Source: Combretum micranthum
Taxonomy: Eukaryota > Streptophyta > Magnoliopsida > Myrtales > Combretaceae
Length of the DNA stretch: 64,000 nucleotides
Reading direction: 5' to 3'
Assembly (NCBI GenBank): GCA_024138025.1
Contig: JAMXBD010000710.1
Span: 248,001 to 312,000, forward strand
Shown here: in pieces, positions 35,410 through 48,027 of the stretch
Numbering within the stretch: position 1 is the stretch's first letter
How the letters are laid out: each line of letters opens with the position of its first letter
Made by a program: the position numbers and the translations under genes
Notes under the pieces: model-generated
Seen by the model: only the letters and a program-made list of their open reading frames with translations
The model's database searches: none
What the model was told of the DNA's origin: nothing

Positions 35410-36397
35410 TATTGTTGTTGCCATAACTCTTATGAGTTTAGGAAACATATACTAAGTTCATGCTAAGTTATATGAACATGATGAGTAAATATAAGAAGTT
35501 TTACCTAAGGTTATATATTTGTTGAAGAAGAAAAGAGGTGGTTGTAGTAATATGTGGATAGTGGTTTTGTGGGGAGAAGAGAAAGTTTGGAAAAGAAATT
35601 GAGAGAGAGAATTTATAGAGCGAATTTGGTAGGAAAAATGAGTTGTGTACAAGAATAAAAGAGGGAATAGGTATTTATAGAGTTTCGGAGTAAAAATTAG
35701 TGTGATTAAAATTAAATGTAAATGAAATAAAATGAAGATGGAAGAGCATTAGGGGGTGCCAGTTTTGTTTGAAAAGAGGGAAGAAATTGATTTATTTTGT
35801 TTTTTTGTAATGAAAAGAAATAATGTGTAAGGTGTGATGTGAATAAAGTTATATGGGAAAAGTAAATTATAAGGAATAGGTATGGTAGTGTGTAAAAATA
35901 GGGTGCAAGAAAAAGTAAAGATAGTGAAATAGTAATAAATAATAGAAACAGTACTATGAATAGTATACTAAACAATTAAAATACCGTTAGTAAAGAAAAC
36001 ACGCTTAAACGGCCTATATATGATATTTTTAGTTACCGAAAAATTCGAAAACTGATATTTTTGAAAACCTTATATTTTTATGAGTCTACTGGTATTGTCG
36101 GAATATTTTCACTATTTTACTTATCGATATCCTAATTTTTAGAAACTGATCCCGTTTCGAAAACGAACTAAATTTTGGCAAATATGATCTTTTTAAGCTT
36201 TCTTATATAATTCTGAACTATAATTCGAAATTATCTCATTTTTATTGTTTTTAGGTTTCATGCACGGGATTGCCGGATTTAGATTCACTAGACTAAACAT
36301 ATAACTATGTTGACTTTAGGGTTCCGATTTGACTTCCAGTTCGACTTTCGGTTCTTAGGGTTTATTTATATTTACCGAAAAAATCTAAGGGTTTACA
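35410..36397 (-). repeat. U3-end fragment of a Tekay-type LTR (C)
   Basis: It matches the last about 1 kb (plus-strand view) of solo LTRs A and E and ends AAGGGTTTACA. In sense orientation it keeps the GGTGCC-type module (about 35750), a TATA box (35679-35672) and AG|GTAAAA at 35505/35504. Everything beyond the donor is missing, so the truncation lies in the transcribed part. Confidence 0.75.
35672..35679 (-). promoter_or_regulatory. TATA box of LTR fragment C
   Basis: TATAAATA on the minus strand, 167 bases before the AG|GTAAAA donor-like site. Confidence 0.5.
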
Positions 36398-36878
36398 ATA
36401 AGCTACTATTATACATAACTTGGTGAGTTGGTTGGTGCTTTCTACTACCCTAACGAGCGCATTGGCTATTAGAAGTTGGTATGTCTTTCGGTAAGCGATT
36501 AAAATAGAAGAATAGATGAAAACTCTTCTCCACTTCAAGTTTTATCTTCATTCTAGTAAGAAAGTGTGTCCATAATTGATTGACCAGAGATAACTTAGTA
36601 GGTAACCTCCGATGAATAGTTTAGCATCAACTTCTCACTAAAGCTCTTCTTTTGAGTAGCTATCCACCATTGAAAGCGTTATCTCACTAATCAGGATATG
36701 CGTACAACCATGCATCATAATGGAAATAGTGTAAATCCTGAAAGTTAGTGAGATAGTGGATGGAAAGCCTTCTTTACCAATGAACCCTAGTGCAAATGCA
36801 ATAACCTAAAGTTAAGATCGAATATAATCCCTACCAAGACAAAAACGACTCCCTACAAGAGTCATGAAGCTCAAGTAG
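36398..36878. other. Unassigned stretch
   Basis: No gene or repeat end seen. The sequence is mixed and contains several direct TCTCACTAA words. It carries the AGTAG target of the next insertion at its right edge. Confidence 0.3.
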
Positions 36879-38165
36879 TGATAGAGGCACATTTTACTCA
36901 TATTTTATTGAGCAAATTATGATTAATTATTATTGATTTTTTTATAAATTATAAGGAAATTGTACTTAATTATGTTTATTATGATATTTCAGGTCTTTGA
37001 GGACTTAGAGTGAAAATACGAGCAATTTAGATGAGTTTTACACAATTGAAGGAAATTTGAAAAATCTAGGTAGGCCATGCATCAATCTACACCACCGGCC
37101 TTAAAGCTGGCCTACGATTTAGACGATCCTTGTAAGATGTAAGCCATCGGCCCTAAGCTGGCCTATAATCATTCATAAGCCTTCCTTTTTTGTTCTATAA
37201 ATATTCCATGTGTTGGTGATTTTGGGGATCTTTTTACTATTTTGGAGGACAAAAAAAAAAGGAAACAACAAAGCATAGAACATTCGTTTTTAGTTTTGGT
37301 TCTCTTTAGCCTTTTCTTTTGATTTTCTTGAGAATTCCACACAAAGATTAAGTGGAGAACATCATTTGTACATAGATTTAGGCATGTGATCCCTATTCGA
37401 GGTGATTTCATTCCTTTTTCTTTAACATCATATCATGGATATTGTTTGAAACTTTCTCTTTATGCAATTATTAAGGTTTTTAGTTGAGGTTTTGGAATAT
37501 ATAGTTGGTGTTCACTGTTATCCATTGATTATTACTTGTGATCAATTTGTTAGCGTGATTTCACTAAGCATGTATTTTGGTTTTACTTAGAATTCATATC
37601 AGACTAGGATTGTGTTTGAGAAAACCTTTTATAATCAAATTTGTGAGTCTCTAACTTGGATTGAAAATCGCATAGACATATGGGTTTTGATTCAATTAGG
37701 GTTTAGGGAATTAGCAAGGATTAATCGATTAGTCACTTTTCTAGAAATAGGAAAAATTAATTGGTTAATATAGAGTAATCATTCACTTTGAGAAAAGGGG
37801 TTTTTACTTAGTTATTTTTTGTTTAAAAAAAACTAAATCCACCATCAAGTTAGATTCGCAAGCGTAATTTTATTTAGTAGTATACATTCAATTAATCCTC
37901 AAATCATTTGGCTCTAAACTAAAATCATTTCAGGTATTGGAAATCCTAAGATCTCTATAGAGTAATTTAGCTTCTTTCATCGGAAAAAGCTAAAATCAAC
38001 TCGTTAGTTTGTGTAGCTATAAATAGGACTAATATAACTGAGAGTTAGCCCTTATTCCCTGTGGATTCGACCTAGTACTCACCAGCTGTTATTACTACAT
38101 ATGTACCGGTACACTAGCCAGTAAATTTTTACACTTTTGAAAAGAGTTTAGAAACAAGCGTATGA
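36879..38165 (+). mobile_element. 1.29 kb solo LTR, Athila/Tat-like
   Basis: It starts TGATAGAGGCAC, ends CAAGCGTATGA (the expected CA is changed to GA) and is flanked by a perfect AGTAG duplication (36874-36878, 38166-38170). Paired ACCGGCC/GCTGGCC words (37080-37165) lie just upstream of a TATA box (37196-37203). CCCTGTGGATTCGACC near 38070 is typical of the U5 side of Athila/Tat-type LTRs. No internal domain remains. Confidence 0.78.
37196..37203 (+). promoter_or_regulatory. TATA box of the 36879 solo LTR
   Basis: TATAAATA placed about 35-115 bases downstream of two GGCC/GCTGGCC word pairs. Confidence 0.55.
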
Positions 38166-39359
38166 AGTAGCCACAAATAGTTCTTGAGGATTAGTGTAAG
38201 AAACTGGGAAACTCTTAGCCCTCTTTACTCAATGACCTTGATGTTATAAGAGATAATGGAGGCTTCAAACCCCTATTGCACACCATAGTGCAATTATCTT
38301 GCATCATGGAGATAATGTTGGAGACTATTTTAAAGGTGGTTATCCAGTAAAGCTTCGAATCACCTAAGGGCTTGATTGTTCAAGCCATGTCATCTTAGAG
38401 TAAAACATGGCAAAAAAAGAAGTGAGGATGAGAATGTAACTTAAATGTACATACGGATGAGGAAGTGATGGAGTAACAGTCATAAGGTGAAAGAAGAGAA
38501 ACCCTTTATTTTATAGAGGACTTTAAAGGCAAAAAAATCTTCCCAAATTGTGATTGTTCAAATGCAAGTTATTTCAAATATAAGGAAGTTTATTTGTTAT
38601 ACATCTCCAGTTATTCAGTTAATGAAATATCACATCCAATGGTCAATCACCAATTACCAGGCATCACCGTATGTGCAAGATAATAATGACAATGCACAAA
38701 TATCAAGTCATCCAAAGACGTAGGGCATGAATATTTGAATATGGAAATTAAGCTTTATCTTGCACTTGCATGGCACCATCCCCTCTATAAAGTAGTTAGA
38801 AGAGACAGTAGACAAAGATAAAAGTAGTACGAAAAAATAATAATAAAGTACAAGCAAGTGAAGAAATAAAGAAGATAAAGATTGATTACACTAAATGCCA
38901 ACAGTTACAATAATGATGGTCGGCATCCTAATTGGATTACAAAGAGTCGCAACAAGTATATAAAACATATTTTGCTATAGAAAAAATTTCTCCAATTAAT
39001 TGATCTCTCAATCTTAGGTCAAATCTTCTAGCATACCTTAGGTTTCTACTTTCATTTAAACACTTGAATTGAAGTAAAGAGTAAACTAATCACTTGGTAT
39101 CCCATCAAAGCCGATGACTCATCACTAACATCTAAGTTCACACATCCACATGCGTCGATCGGCTCTAAATGCTTGGCCTTGACTCTTGGATTGCATTTAA
39201 TAACTGAATCTATCAGCATAAGAACATATTCCCTAACCTAGCCTCTTCAGGCTTACTATCCCTTTGCTCATGTACAAGAATAACTCTCTAAGCTTGAAGT
39301 GCCCCATCTTGAGTTTTTTGTTGAGTCAGCTCTCCAATATCCTCACATTAACAAGAATG
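38166..39359 (+). repeat. Possible Tat-type LTR remnant
   Basis: A TATA-like GTATATAAAA (38956-38965) is followed by a region whose GATCGGCTC and ATTTAATAACT words (about 39155-39210) resemble Tat-lineage U5 sequence. Ends were not found. The rest of the stretch shows no gene. Confidence 0.25.
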
Positions 39360-41060
39360 CCCCCATCTTTCCTAACCTCCCTATCTTAATTAACCTCTGT
39401 GGTGGCCTCCTCCTCCTCCTCATCCTTTACCTCATGACAATGAGCCTCAAAAAATTTCTCATACACTAACCAATCCATGGAAATAATCCTTCTTAATCTT
39501 CCATAGTGGAACTAAGCAGCTCTCTTTACTACCCTTGACATTTCAAGCATGTAGCGATTGCTTGCCATGAACTCCTCCACAATCCTCTCATTTGCTAAAT
39601 CAAGTTGCCCTAACCTAGTCTTAGTCCCTCTTAAGACGGTCACCTAGTCCTCCAATGGACACTTCTGCTTCTTCACTTTAACATGCAACTCTAAAATCCA
39701 ACAAATTAGTTTAATTTCTAGTTCACCTGGTTGCATGTTTAGTCTTCTTAACAAATTTAGTATCCTTGGTAGATTCTTCCTTCATGTACCCTAGCTCCTT
39801 CCTTAAAATTAGAGTCGGACTACAAATTTTGATATAACTTCTAAGCTTAAAGAGTTTGCCATTTTGCTTTTCAATTTGGGTAAGTTTACCCAACAACTTT
39901 TGTTGAACTTTTCCAAAGAATGCTTCAAATCCTTATTCTCTTTCTTCTCCTACTCCAATTATGTGTTGAGTCTTTAGGCCTACGACATCTAGTAATAATG
40001 CTTTTTGTTCAACTCTATAACATAGGAAGTGAGGTCTTACGTTTATCCTCATAATAGTTCAAATGGTTAGTGGGAGGACTTATCAACTTAGACTCTACAA
40101 CTTTCTTTTCGTCTTAATTTTCTCCCCCCTAATGACCTTTTCAACCTCTTTCTTAAACTCCTCATACAACTACAAGGCCTTTTTCAAGTAGATTAGGATA
40201 TGTTGTATAGAGGAAGACACTTCAAGTTTATCCTCATAATAGTTCAAATGGTTGGTGGGAGGACTTATCAACTTAGACTCTACAACTTCTTTTCGTCTTA
40301 ATTTTCTCCCCCTAATGACCTTTTCAACCTCTTTCTTAAACTCCTCATACAACTACAAGGCCTTTTTCAAGTAGATTAGGATATGTTGTATAGAGGAAGA
40401 CACTTCAAATTTCAGAGGTTAAACAAAATCGAATGGAAGGCATGGAAGAAAAACTTACCTTGTGGCATTTTGATAAGTAAGGTTATCCATTTGAACCGTC
40501 TAGGATTTTGGCGTCAAGGATGGATGAACCTTCTCTCGATGTTTTTCTTTCCTCACTTGTTAGGACTCTATAACTGCAACATCCTTATTAATGGTCAGAA
40601 TGGCACCATCATCATGGGGTTAAGATCCTCACGCATGACTGGAGAGTCGGATACCTCTGCAACTTCCTGGCCATCTGCATGGTCACTTAAATCTTGGCCA
40701 ATCTCTTACTTACATCCCTTGGAAGGTTTATGCATCAAGGAAAACTTAGTGGCAAACTTAGATTTTTTTTTTTTCTATGGGATAGGATCAACCATGGTTA
40801 GTGCTTTTCATTTCTCATGCCTTTTCTAACTATCAAAAGCATGAAGAAATTGGGTGGAGATGAGTTGTGATCAGTTCACTCATTATGGATCTTAATAGGA
40901 AGGAAGAGTGGAATAACTAACCGACCCTTTGGTGGATTTTGAAGTGTCACCCAAATGTCTCTTATCACACATCCTCTTCTTCCTACCCTTTGGAATGAAA
41001 ACTTTCTCTAGGTCTTCTATGTAGACTAACTTCATGAAGTCTAAAGGCTTCTAAGCTTCA
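39360..41060 (-). pseudogene. Degenerate coiled-coil ORF, likely retroelement-derived
   Basis: On the minus strand, pieces in shifting frames read in order from about 41050 to 39365. They are MKLVYIEDLEKVFIPKGRKK (basic linker), EKKKKSKFATKF, YEEFKKEVEKVIRG (present twice through a tandem duplication), KENKDLKHSLEKFN (coiled-coil-like) and TKTRLGQLDLANERIVEEF. The last part has an acidic EVKDEEEEEATTE end and a single stop over more than 70 codons. The layout resembles the coiled-coil ORFs carried by some plant Tat-type gypsy elements, but I cannot assign a family. The open plus frame at 40383-40829 is its shadow. Confidence 0.4.
40041..40408. repeat. Recent 185-bp tandem duplication
   Basis: Copies 40041-40225 and 40226-40408 differ at only about three to four sites (A/G in TTAGTGGG/TTGGTGGG and two homopolymer length changes). 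The similarity is far higher than for any other repeat pair here. It lies inside the degenerate coiled-coil ORF. Confidence 0.9.
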
Positions 41061-41084
41061 CTACACAAAGAGGAGGGGGGGAGG

Positions 41085-41122
41085 GGGGGGTACGAGGGAG
41101 AGCGCGAGAGAGAGAGAACAAA
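41085..41122. repeat. G/GA-rich low-complexity tract
   Basis: G runs followed by GAGA units on the plus strand. It could be an old polypurine tract, but no LTR start follows. Confidence 0.6.
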
Positions 41123-44100
41123 ACACAAAATAATGATACAACAGGAAAGTTAGCGAATGAGTAAGATAGCAAACTGAAAAACATATGTTAAGTTTGTGCC
41201 AAAAGGGACCCCTTAATAGCCTCATTCAGCATGGTTGAAGAGATTGAATAGTGCTTCAATCTTCCTTCTCTTTCTCTATAAAATAATCATGAGTAACAAG
41301 ATATAGGCCATTCTCTTTATAAATGTCGATTCTTTCATAGCATGGAGAAGACCATAGCCTTTTCTCTTCTTCCACTTCATGTATTGGTTGGTCTCCTCAA
41401 TAGTCTCTCGATCATTAGTTTTAAGTGTCTTCATTGATTGGTCTAGAATAGGCAATCATGGTTGCACTTAACGATAACAAGTTTTTGCTTCTAGCCCTTC
41501 ACAAACTAGCTGAGCCATTCAAACATTTTTTACTTGTGGGTTTGAGAAAAACTGACCTACCCTTTAGCGTCCTTTAAGCCAAAGAAATAACAAACTAAAT
41601 TTAGAATTGATTGCTTAAGCAAACTTTCACATAACACTTCAAAGCACCCTAGCAATAACCACGAATTTGGGTAAACGCAGTAAGGAGATACATGAAAATA
41701 GTCCATGCACTTCCTTTCAAACACTAAGAATGATACCCTCAAACTAAACTCCAAGCATTTTAAATACATGCAAAATCAAGACCTTCTCATGAGAGGGGCA
41801 TTCACTTTGATCTTGTGTTGATAAGTGCGGTATTTAGAAGGTATTTTATCGAAAAAACTGCTCCACTTTATCTTAATTCTCACCCCATCGATTTGAATAA
41901 CCTATCAATCGGCTTAAGATACTTGTCATTTCATATGGAGATATTATAAAGGTTCAAAACCTATTGAGACACTTTATCATCATCTTATACTTGTCTCTAT
42001 TAAAAGATGCGATCAGTAAGTATATATCAAGCTCTCCATCAATCATTCAATGAGAAATTCCATGTGAAGCTTCCTTTGCTGACTTTTCCTCGTTGGCATT
42101 TGATGCCTTTGTCACTGTTGTAGGGAAATGCACCTTACTATGCAAATAATCATCAGATTGGTTTGCAAGTAACTAAGAGACTAGGAAGGGGAAGGGTGGG
42201 TGGTTGAATTAGTTATTTTAAAATTATTTTTAATTTTTTCTAAGATTTTGAAGTAAAAATTTAGCTTCTAAGAGTTACTTTTGAAAACAACCTTTTTTTT
42301 CTTAATTCTCAAAGTGACTTTCGTTTAATTTTGCAAAACTACTTAGTTAGATTATGAAAACAGTTTTATAATCCCTCTTTGTTGCTTGATTGAGTTATGG
42401 TTCAGAAAGCTTAATTCTATCTCTTTATGAATAAATCAAAGTTACGAGTATTTATCAGGCAATAACAAAATCATCAAAGTATGATATAAATTGCAAAAAT
42501 TAAACAGAGATAGAGTTAAAGAGAAATGTGTAAGGATGTGTAGTGGTTCCACCTTATAGTTTAGTTCACTTTTTTAACTCCATACTAGGTAGGGTTATTT
42601 CACTAACCTAATAAAATACTTGAACAAGGTATAAATAGTCTTGCTTTCTTAAGTAATGTAACTAATTGCATCGTCTTTCTAGCTTAACCTGGGCTAAACA
42701 CGACTTTATAATAGCCTTTGTCACCTTATCACTCTGATAGACAATAATGTGGTAATTTACAACAAAGACAACAAGAAGAAGAAGAAGAAGGATTTATAAC
42801 AAGTAAAATCCTCTAAGTATCAATGTAAATTAGATTACATAGTAGCTTCTAAAAGTAAGTAACAAAGCAGATATGAGAAAGGTTTTTTTATAGAGCTTTT
42901 CGAGTATAAGCTTGTGTATAGCAATTCAACACTTTCTCAATATTGGAATGCTTATAAGCTTTTTCTCATTGGAAACAATATTTAGCATGTATTCGCTCTT
43001 GTATTCTCTTGAACTATGAAAAGATCCTCAATTTATAGACTTTAAGTCAATATCCATTTTTCTTTGTAAAGAAAGATTATCTTGAATTTTGTTGTTGGTG
43101 TGATCCTTAATTTAATCTACCATAATGCAATTTCAAAAAGCTTCCTTAAGTGTGTCAAAATAGTTATTGGAAATCTCTAGAGAAGCTTGTTCAAATCTCA
43201 ACAAGAGAGAGAATATTTTAGTTGAAACTTGGCGAAAGGAAAAAAGATTACCTTCCTAAACTAGAAGATTCATTTGATTAGATTCTTTATAGCTTGTCTT
43301 TCTTAATATAGATCATGTTTGAGTTCATCTAATGTCTTCAAAATATTTTTGGAACCTTCAAATAATTATTCACGTCCAAGGATTTCCTAAATATTAAAAT
43401 ATTCTCAAGCTTCAAAATTATTTCAACTTGTCATTAGTAAATTTAATTCCCGTAGATTCAATCCAACTTTAGTGGAACAATCAAATGTATTTCCCTAATA
43501 TATTTGATCTATGAAGTTAGGCTTTCAATCGTACAAATTGAGATAAACACGTAAAATCCATTAGTCTAGAGTGGGTTCCAAGTTATGATGTTGCCATTAA
43601 GTATTCATCTATATTTAAGTTTAAGAGCATAATTCCCGCACGCTTGACAAATACGTTGGAAACATTTTATTATTTTTGTTATTATAAAAAATTTAAGGAG
43701 AGATTTTCATAGAGATATCCATAAAAGAAGAATGCACTCAAAGGGTTTAAGAAATACAAAAGAAAGAAGTTGAATGTAAGATATGAGATGCAAAAAGTGA
43801 TAAAAATATTTTCAATTGAAGTTTAAAATTTTATAATGATTTCGATTCTGATATGATGATTGGAAGAATCGGGATCAATGCTATTTTTAAATCATTGGAT
43901 TTTTCATAAGTAAAATTTGACTATCGGGATATTATGATAGGAAATGACACAAATAGATGTGTACGAACTTGATGTTTGCATGGCCAATTTGCACGCAAAA
44001 AGTAATACCCAATAGTGTCTTGCACCAAAATTTTAGTAGGCAAGCTTCTCCCACATGATAACTTCCATAGCATCTAAACTGTCTACCCAGAATTAGTGGA

Positions 44101-44747
44101 CATTAATACCATTCACTTGGCAATTTCTCATCATACCCTATACGATTTTATAGAGCAAAATAACACCCCATCTAATAATAAATATCCATCAAGGAATAAA
44201 TCCCTCTTCACTTTACTGGGCTTAGGATGTCTACTCTATGGCTTATTCCCCGGATCTGTTATTGGAATTCCCTCCTCCACTAATGATTTAGCTCCTAGTT
44301 TAAGAAGCTTTCTCTAAAGTTACTTTTTTTGCTGATTCCACACCAAAAAAGCAAGGGAGGACAACTATTGGTGGAAAAATTTAATAGAGGGCTCTTAAGC
44401 TTCACTTGATTCAACTAAGATGCCAAATGGCTTAGATACCCCCTTGTTAACCCTTGACCATGCATTTAGATGTCCATAACACACTCAACTTTGCTTAATA
44501 CGACTAGTCAAACTAACAGTATTCTCTATGTGCCCAGATGAAAACCTCCACTCGGACTCTGGTAATCTGTCTCCCTATGATATGAGCATGGGTTATTGAC
44601 CCCTTCGAGAACATCTATGAACCTCCACTATCTCCACGATCTAATAAATACTACAGGTAACCATCAACCTCTGATGCCTCATATTAACTTCAAGGGGATA
44701 TCTTGAAACCAAGGTCTACACATTTATAGTTCCACCCACTCTTTTAT
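41123..44747. other. Gene-poor stretch with possible copia LTR remnant
   Basis: About 42185-43560 reads like a diverged minus-oriented copia-type LTR: GAAGGGTGGGTGGTTGAATTAG at its left, then GTGGTTCCACCTT near 42543. Both have counterparts, reverse-complemented, in the solo LTR at 52924-54704. A GAA repeat lies at about 42775-42790. The open frames at 41557-41769 (minus) and 44096-44317 (plus) show nothing recognisable. Confidence 0.3.
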
Positions 44748-45126
44748 TGTTACGCCCCAATATGTACCCTAAACATGACAGTCCGCCATACTCAATGTTA
44801 AAGTTTAGGAATGACTATTGTAGTCATGCAAAAGCTTCAGTATTGGGTGTAAGATGTACTTCACGTCAGTAGAGGATCATTCTTTAAAACTAGTAGTTTA
44901 AAGAGATATAAATAATAGCATTCAAGAATGGAAACCATAACTTTACAACTTAAATAAAAATAGGAGTCTTACAAACCAAAGGGGGCATGCCCCCATAAAA
45001 AATCGTTACAAAAGTCCTATAGTCCTTGTATCAAAATGAATTACATAGGAGATACCTATGGAAGTCTATGTCTAATTCTTCTCTATGGACTTCTTCCAAA
45101 AGCTTCTTAAGTCAAAAGTTTGGTAC

Positions 45127-45168
45127 CTGAGAGAAGTATCCTCTTGGCTTCAACTAAAGGAAGGGAAA
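45127..45168 (-). other. Candidate LTR exon 3, LTR D
   Basis: TTTGTTGCAG| acceptor, 42 bases, then CAG|GTACC. Reads F-P-F-L-stop-L-K-P-R-G-Y-F-S-Q, where the stop (TAG) replaces the Trp codon of the other copies. Confidence 0.4.
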
Positions 45169-45384
45169 CTGCAACAAATATCTAAGGAGGTATGAGCTTA
45201 ACTTGTTTAGTGAGAAATATTCCCAAAACAACGTACCCATACAAGAAAATATCAAATAAGTTATTTGAACAAGCGTATGATTTTACGTCTTTCATTCGAG
45301 GTTAGGTGTTCCCGACTAATTATGACAAAATTTTTGCAAATAAGTTTTTGTAAATTTTAGTGGCTATTACTCGCCACTAAAACA

Positions 45385-45475
45385 TGTAGGTGATACCGGC
45401 TACTACTCAATATTTGTAGACCATATCGGCTACTACTTGCTACATGTAGATACTATCGGTTATATCAACTACCAC
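45385..45475. repeat. 30-bp minisatellite in LTR D
   Basis: Three imperfect units share TGTAGa-ATA-CGGcTActACT. A differently spelled minisatellite occupies the same position in solo LTR F (58995-59125). Confidence 0.55.
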
Positions 45476-45783
45476 TATTATAACCTTGTCTCACAAAGTG
45501 TATAATAGTGAATGCAATGTGACTCATTTCATGACATGCATGAATCAATTAATTTATTTCTTGACATAAAATTAAGGTATCTTAAAGTGATCATGGAATT
45601 AGCAGACACTTAAACATGAAAATAAAACAATGATTTAATTAACAACAATTCAAGCCCCATACTTAGTATAATTTCAACAAGTATTATAAATCACATGCAC
45701 AATCCATTTTTATCTTTTCCTATTTCTATTGCTTTAAACTACAAGCACAGACATAAGTATAGCAATTAAGGAAATAAACTCAC

Positions 45784-45854
45784 TCAGCCATGTCTCGAGA
45801 TAAAAATTCTAGTCAAAATAGTCTTCAGGGTAAGAGACTCCGCCTTCTCGTCAC
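45784..45854 (-). other. Candidate LTR exon 2, LTR D
   Basis: TTTTGTCTAG|GTGAC acceptor and GA|GTGAGT donor, 71 bases. The P-E-D-Y-F-D-stop end is present but displaced from the upstream frame by a small indel. Confidence 0.4.
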
Positions 45855-46884
45855 CTAGACAAAAGAAATACTCAAAATGAGTATTTCATGAAAGTTCTAC
45901 TTAAACTTTCTAATTCTATCTTATTATTCTCATCATAATTCGGAGTAAGTGAAATTATAACTTAAAACGACCATAACTTGCTTATTTTAACTCTGAATTT
46001 TGCTATTAGTGGCCATTTTTCTACCTACTCATAAGGATTTATCTATTTCTAAGGTTATTCTTAACTTTTAAGGTCATTTGGGTTTCGGAAAAGGTCATCG
46101 CAGATTCATTTCACAAGTTCTAGCCCTTAAATTTTGCATTTTTCCAAAGTTTTACATCATTAAAAAATCCTATAACAAGCATAAAGATCCTTATATAATT
46201 GAAAATCATTTGCTATTGACATAAACTCATATTATATGCATGATTCTAGTGATGTTGTCCCAAAAGTGATTTTTCATAAAACAGTTAATTTTAGAAGTTC
46301 AAAAAGTTAAGTTTACGAAAATCTCTTTTTAGTTGTTGGAAGAAAACTAAAATTTTTAGTTTGTTGTAAGTGAGTATCTAATTATAATTACTATTATTTT
46401 TATATATTCTTAACTTCATAAAAATAAATTTACTTCTTAAAACTTGGTTCCTTACGTTGTATACTAGTTTTATTTTTAAGTGAATTTTAACTAATAAGTT
46501 GACTTTCAGTTTGCCTAGGAAAAATTGTCTTGTTTTTAATATTTATCAAAATGTTGGCATATGCCATATAGATAAGTTTTTAAGGAAAACTAGCATAACA
46601 AAGAATTATCAATATTGAAAATTTATGATAGCTTTATTTTAAGGCTTTGAAAAGAGTGTGGTTGAATAATCGCCCTTAGTCTTAATGGAAATTTTTCTTA
46701 AGTGTTGAAAATTATTTCTCTTGAAAGTTTAGTCTCATTTTTGGATAAAAGAAGATGATCCATATTTTATTTTAAATATTTCACTAAGACAACAACATTA
46801 CTTCATAGCCATGCATGCATATGAACTTAGTAGTCATGTTATGAGATAATTATAAACTCATATAAAAATTAAAAGAATAGAAAA

Positions 46885-47265
46885 TCCAAAATAAGAACAT
46901 GGAAGTCTTAGCTTGGTATCAAGACTTCTCGAAACTTAAAATGGACAAGTTCCATAAAAATAAGAAAAGCATAATCAAAGAAAATTATAGAAGTCTTAGA
47001 TTTAATTTAAGGCTTTCCAAGACTTAAGAATGGACAAATCCCATAAAGAAAATAAAAAAAGTAAGAACATAATTATGGTAGTCTTAGGCTTCATCAAGGC
47101 TCCTCAAAATTCAAATATCTTCAGTCTCAAGAATAAATCAAAAGAAGAAAAACATGGTGTCTTAATTTATTTGCAAGGCTTCTAGGACTTAGAATGGGCA
47201 AGTCTCGTAATACGTTTTGACTTGATAAGGACAAGTCTAAAACTAGAAGTTGACTAGTCTTATTT
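46885..47265 (-). repeat. Expanded hairpin-type repeat in LTR D
   Basis: About four diverged copies, roughly 80-110 bp each, share AGTCTTAG..(C/G)AAGGCT..GACTTA.AATGGACAAGT. Other copies of this LTR hold one or two of these units. The units contain self-complementary ACTAGT and CTTAG..CTAAG words. Confidence 0.6.
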
Positions 47266-47751
47266 TTTAACATGAAATAAGTAAATAAGTAAGGAAATAA
47301 AAACATAAATAAGATGTTAGATTGTTGAGTTGTAGGCTCTAAAATATATATTACATACTTATACATAATAACATATAGAGATTTATGTTGGAGCATGAAA
47401 ATGGCAAAAAACGTAATTTCAATATAGAGTTAAACAAGACATAAACAATATGTTGTTTCTATAATTTCATTCCCTAGCATAAGCTCATGGGGATTTTTGA
47501 AATCATAGCATACATGTTATTCATGTTATGTTAACATAGAGTAAAAAGAGGGTTTAAGTGTTTACCTAAGATAGATGATGATGGAAGATGGTAGATAGAA
47601 GATGGATGAATAGAAAAATTTGTGAAAATCACAATGAAGCGGAGGTGAAGCTCACGGTAATGAAGGAGAAGAGGGAGAGTTTGTGGGGAAAATTTGCAGG
47701 GGTTTTGGTATGTTTTGAGTGAATGTGTAAAGAATGAAGGAGGGAGGGGGA

Positions 47752-47758
47752 ATTTATA
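47752..47758 (-). promoter_or_regulatory. TATA string of LTR D
   Basis: TATAAAT on the minus strand, 60-90 bases after a near-continuous run of about 24 G and a GGCGGC word. Confidence 0.45.
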
Positions 47759-48027
47759 GAGTTTTGAGTGGAAATTTGTATGAATTAAATTAAATGAAAA
47801 AGAAAAAAATTTAGATGTGGGGGGAGGGGGGGGGGGGAGGGGCGGCACAAGTTTGGTATTGTGAGAGGGGGAGCGAATATGGTTTTTTTAGGTTATAAAA
47901 CATTATTTTAAACTGATATGATGTTATCTTAGTTTATAGTTTTAGGGTTTCGAGTGCGGTCTTGTCGGATCTAGATTTAATAAGACTTATTGTTACCTAG
48001 TTGACTTTAGGGTTCTAGATTGACTTA

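Noticed and set aside
40383..40829. 148-codon plus-strand ORF as a gene
   Set aside because: It overlaps the minus-strand remnant with basic linker and coiled-coil segments, has no domain, and begins in the duplicated segment.
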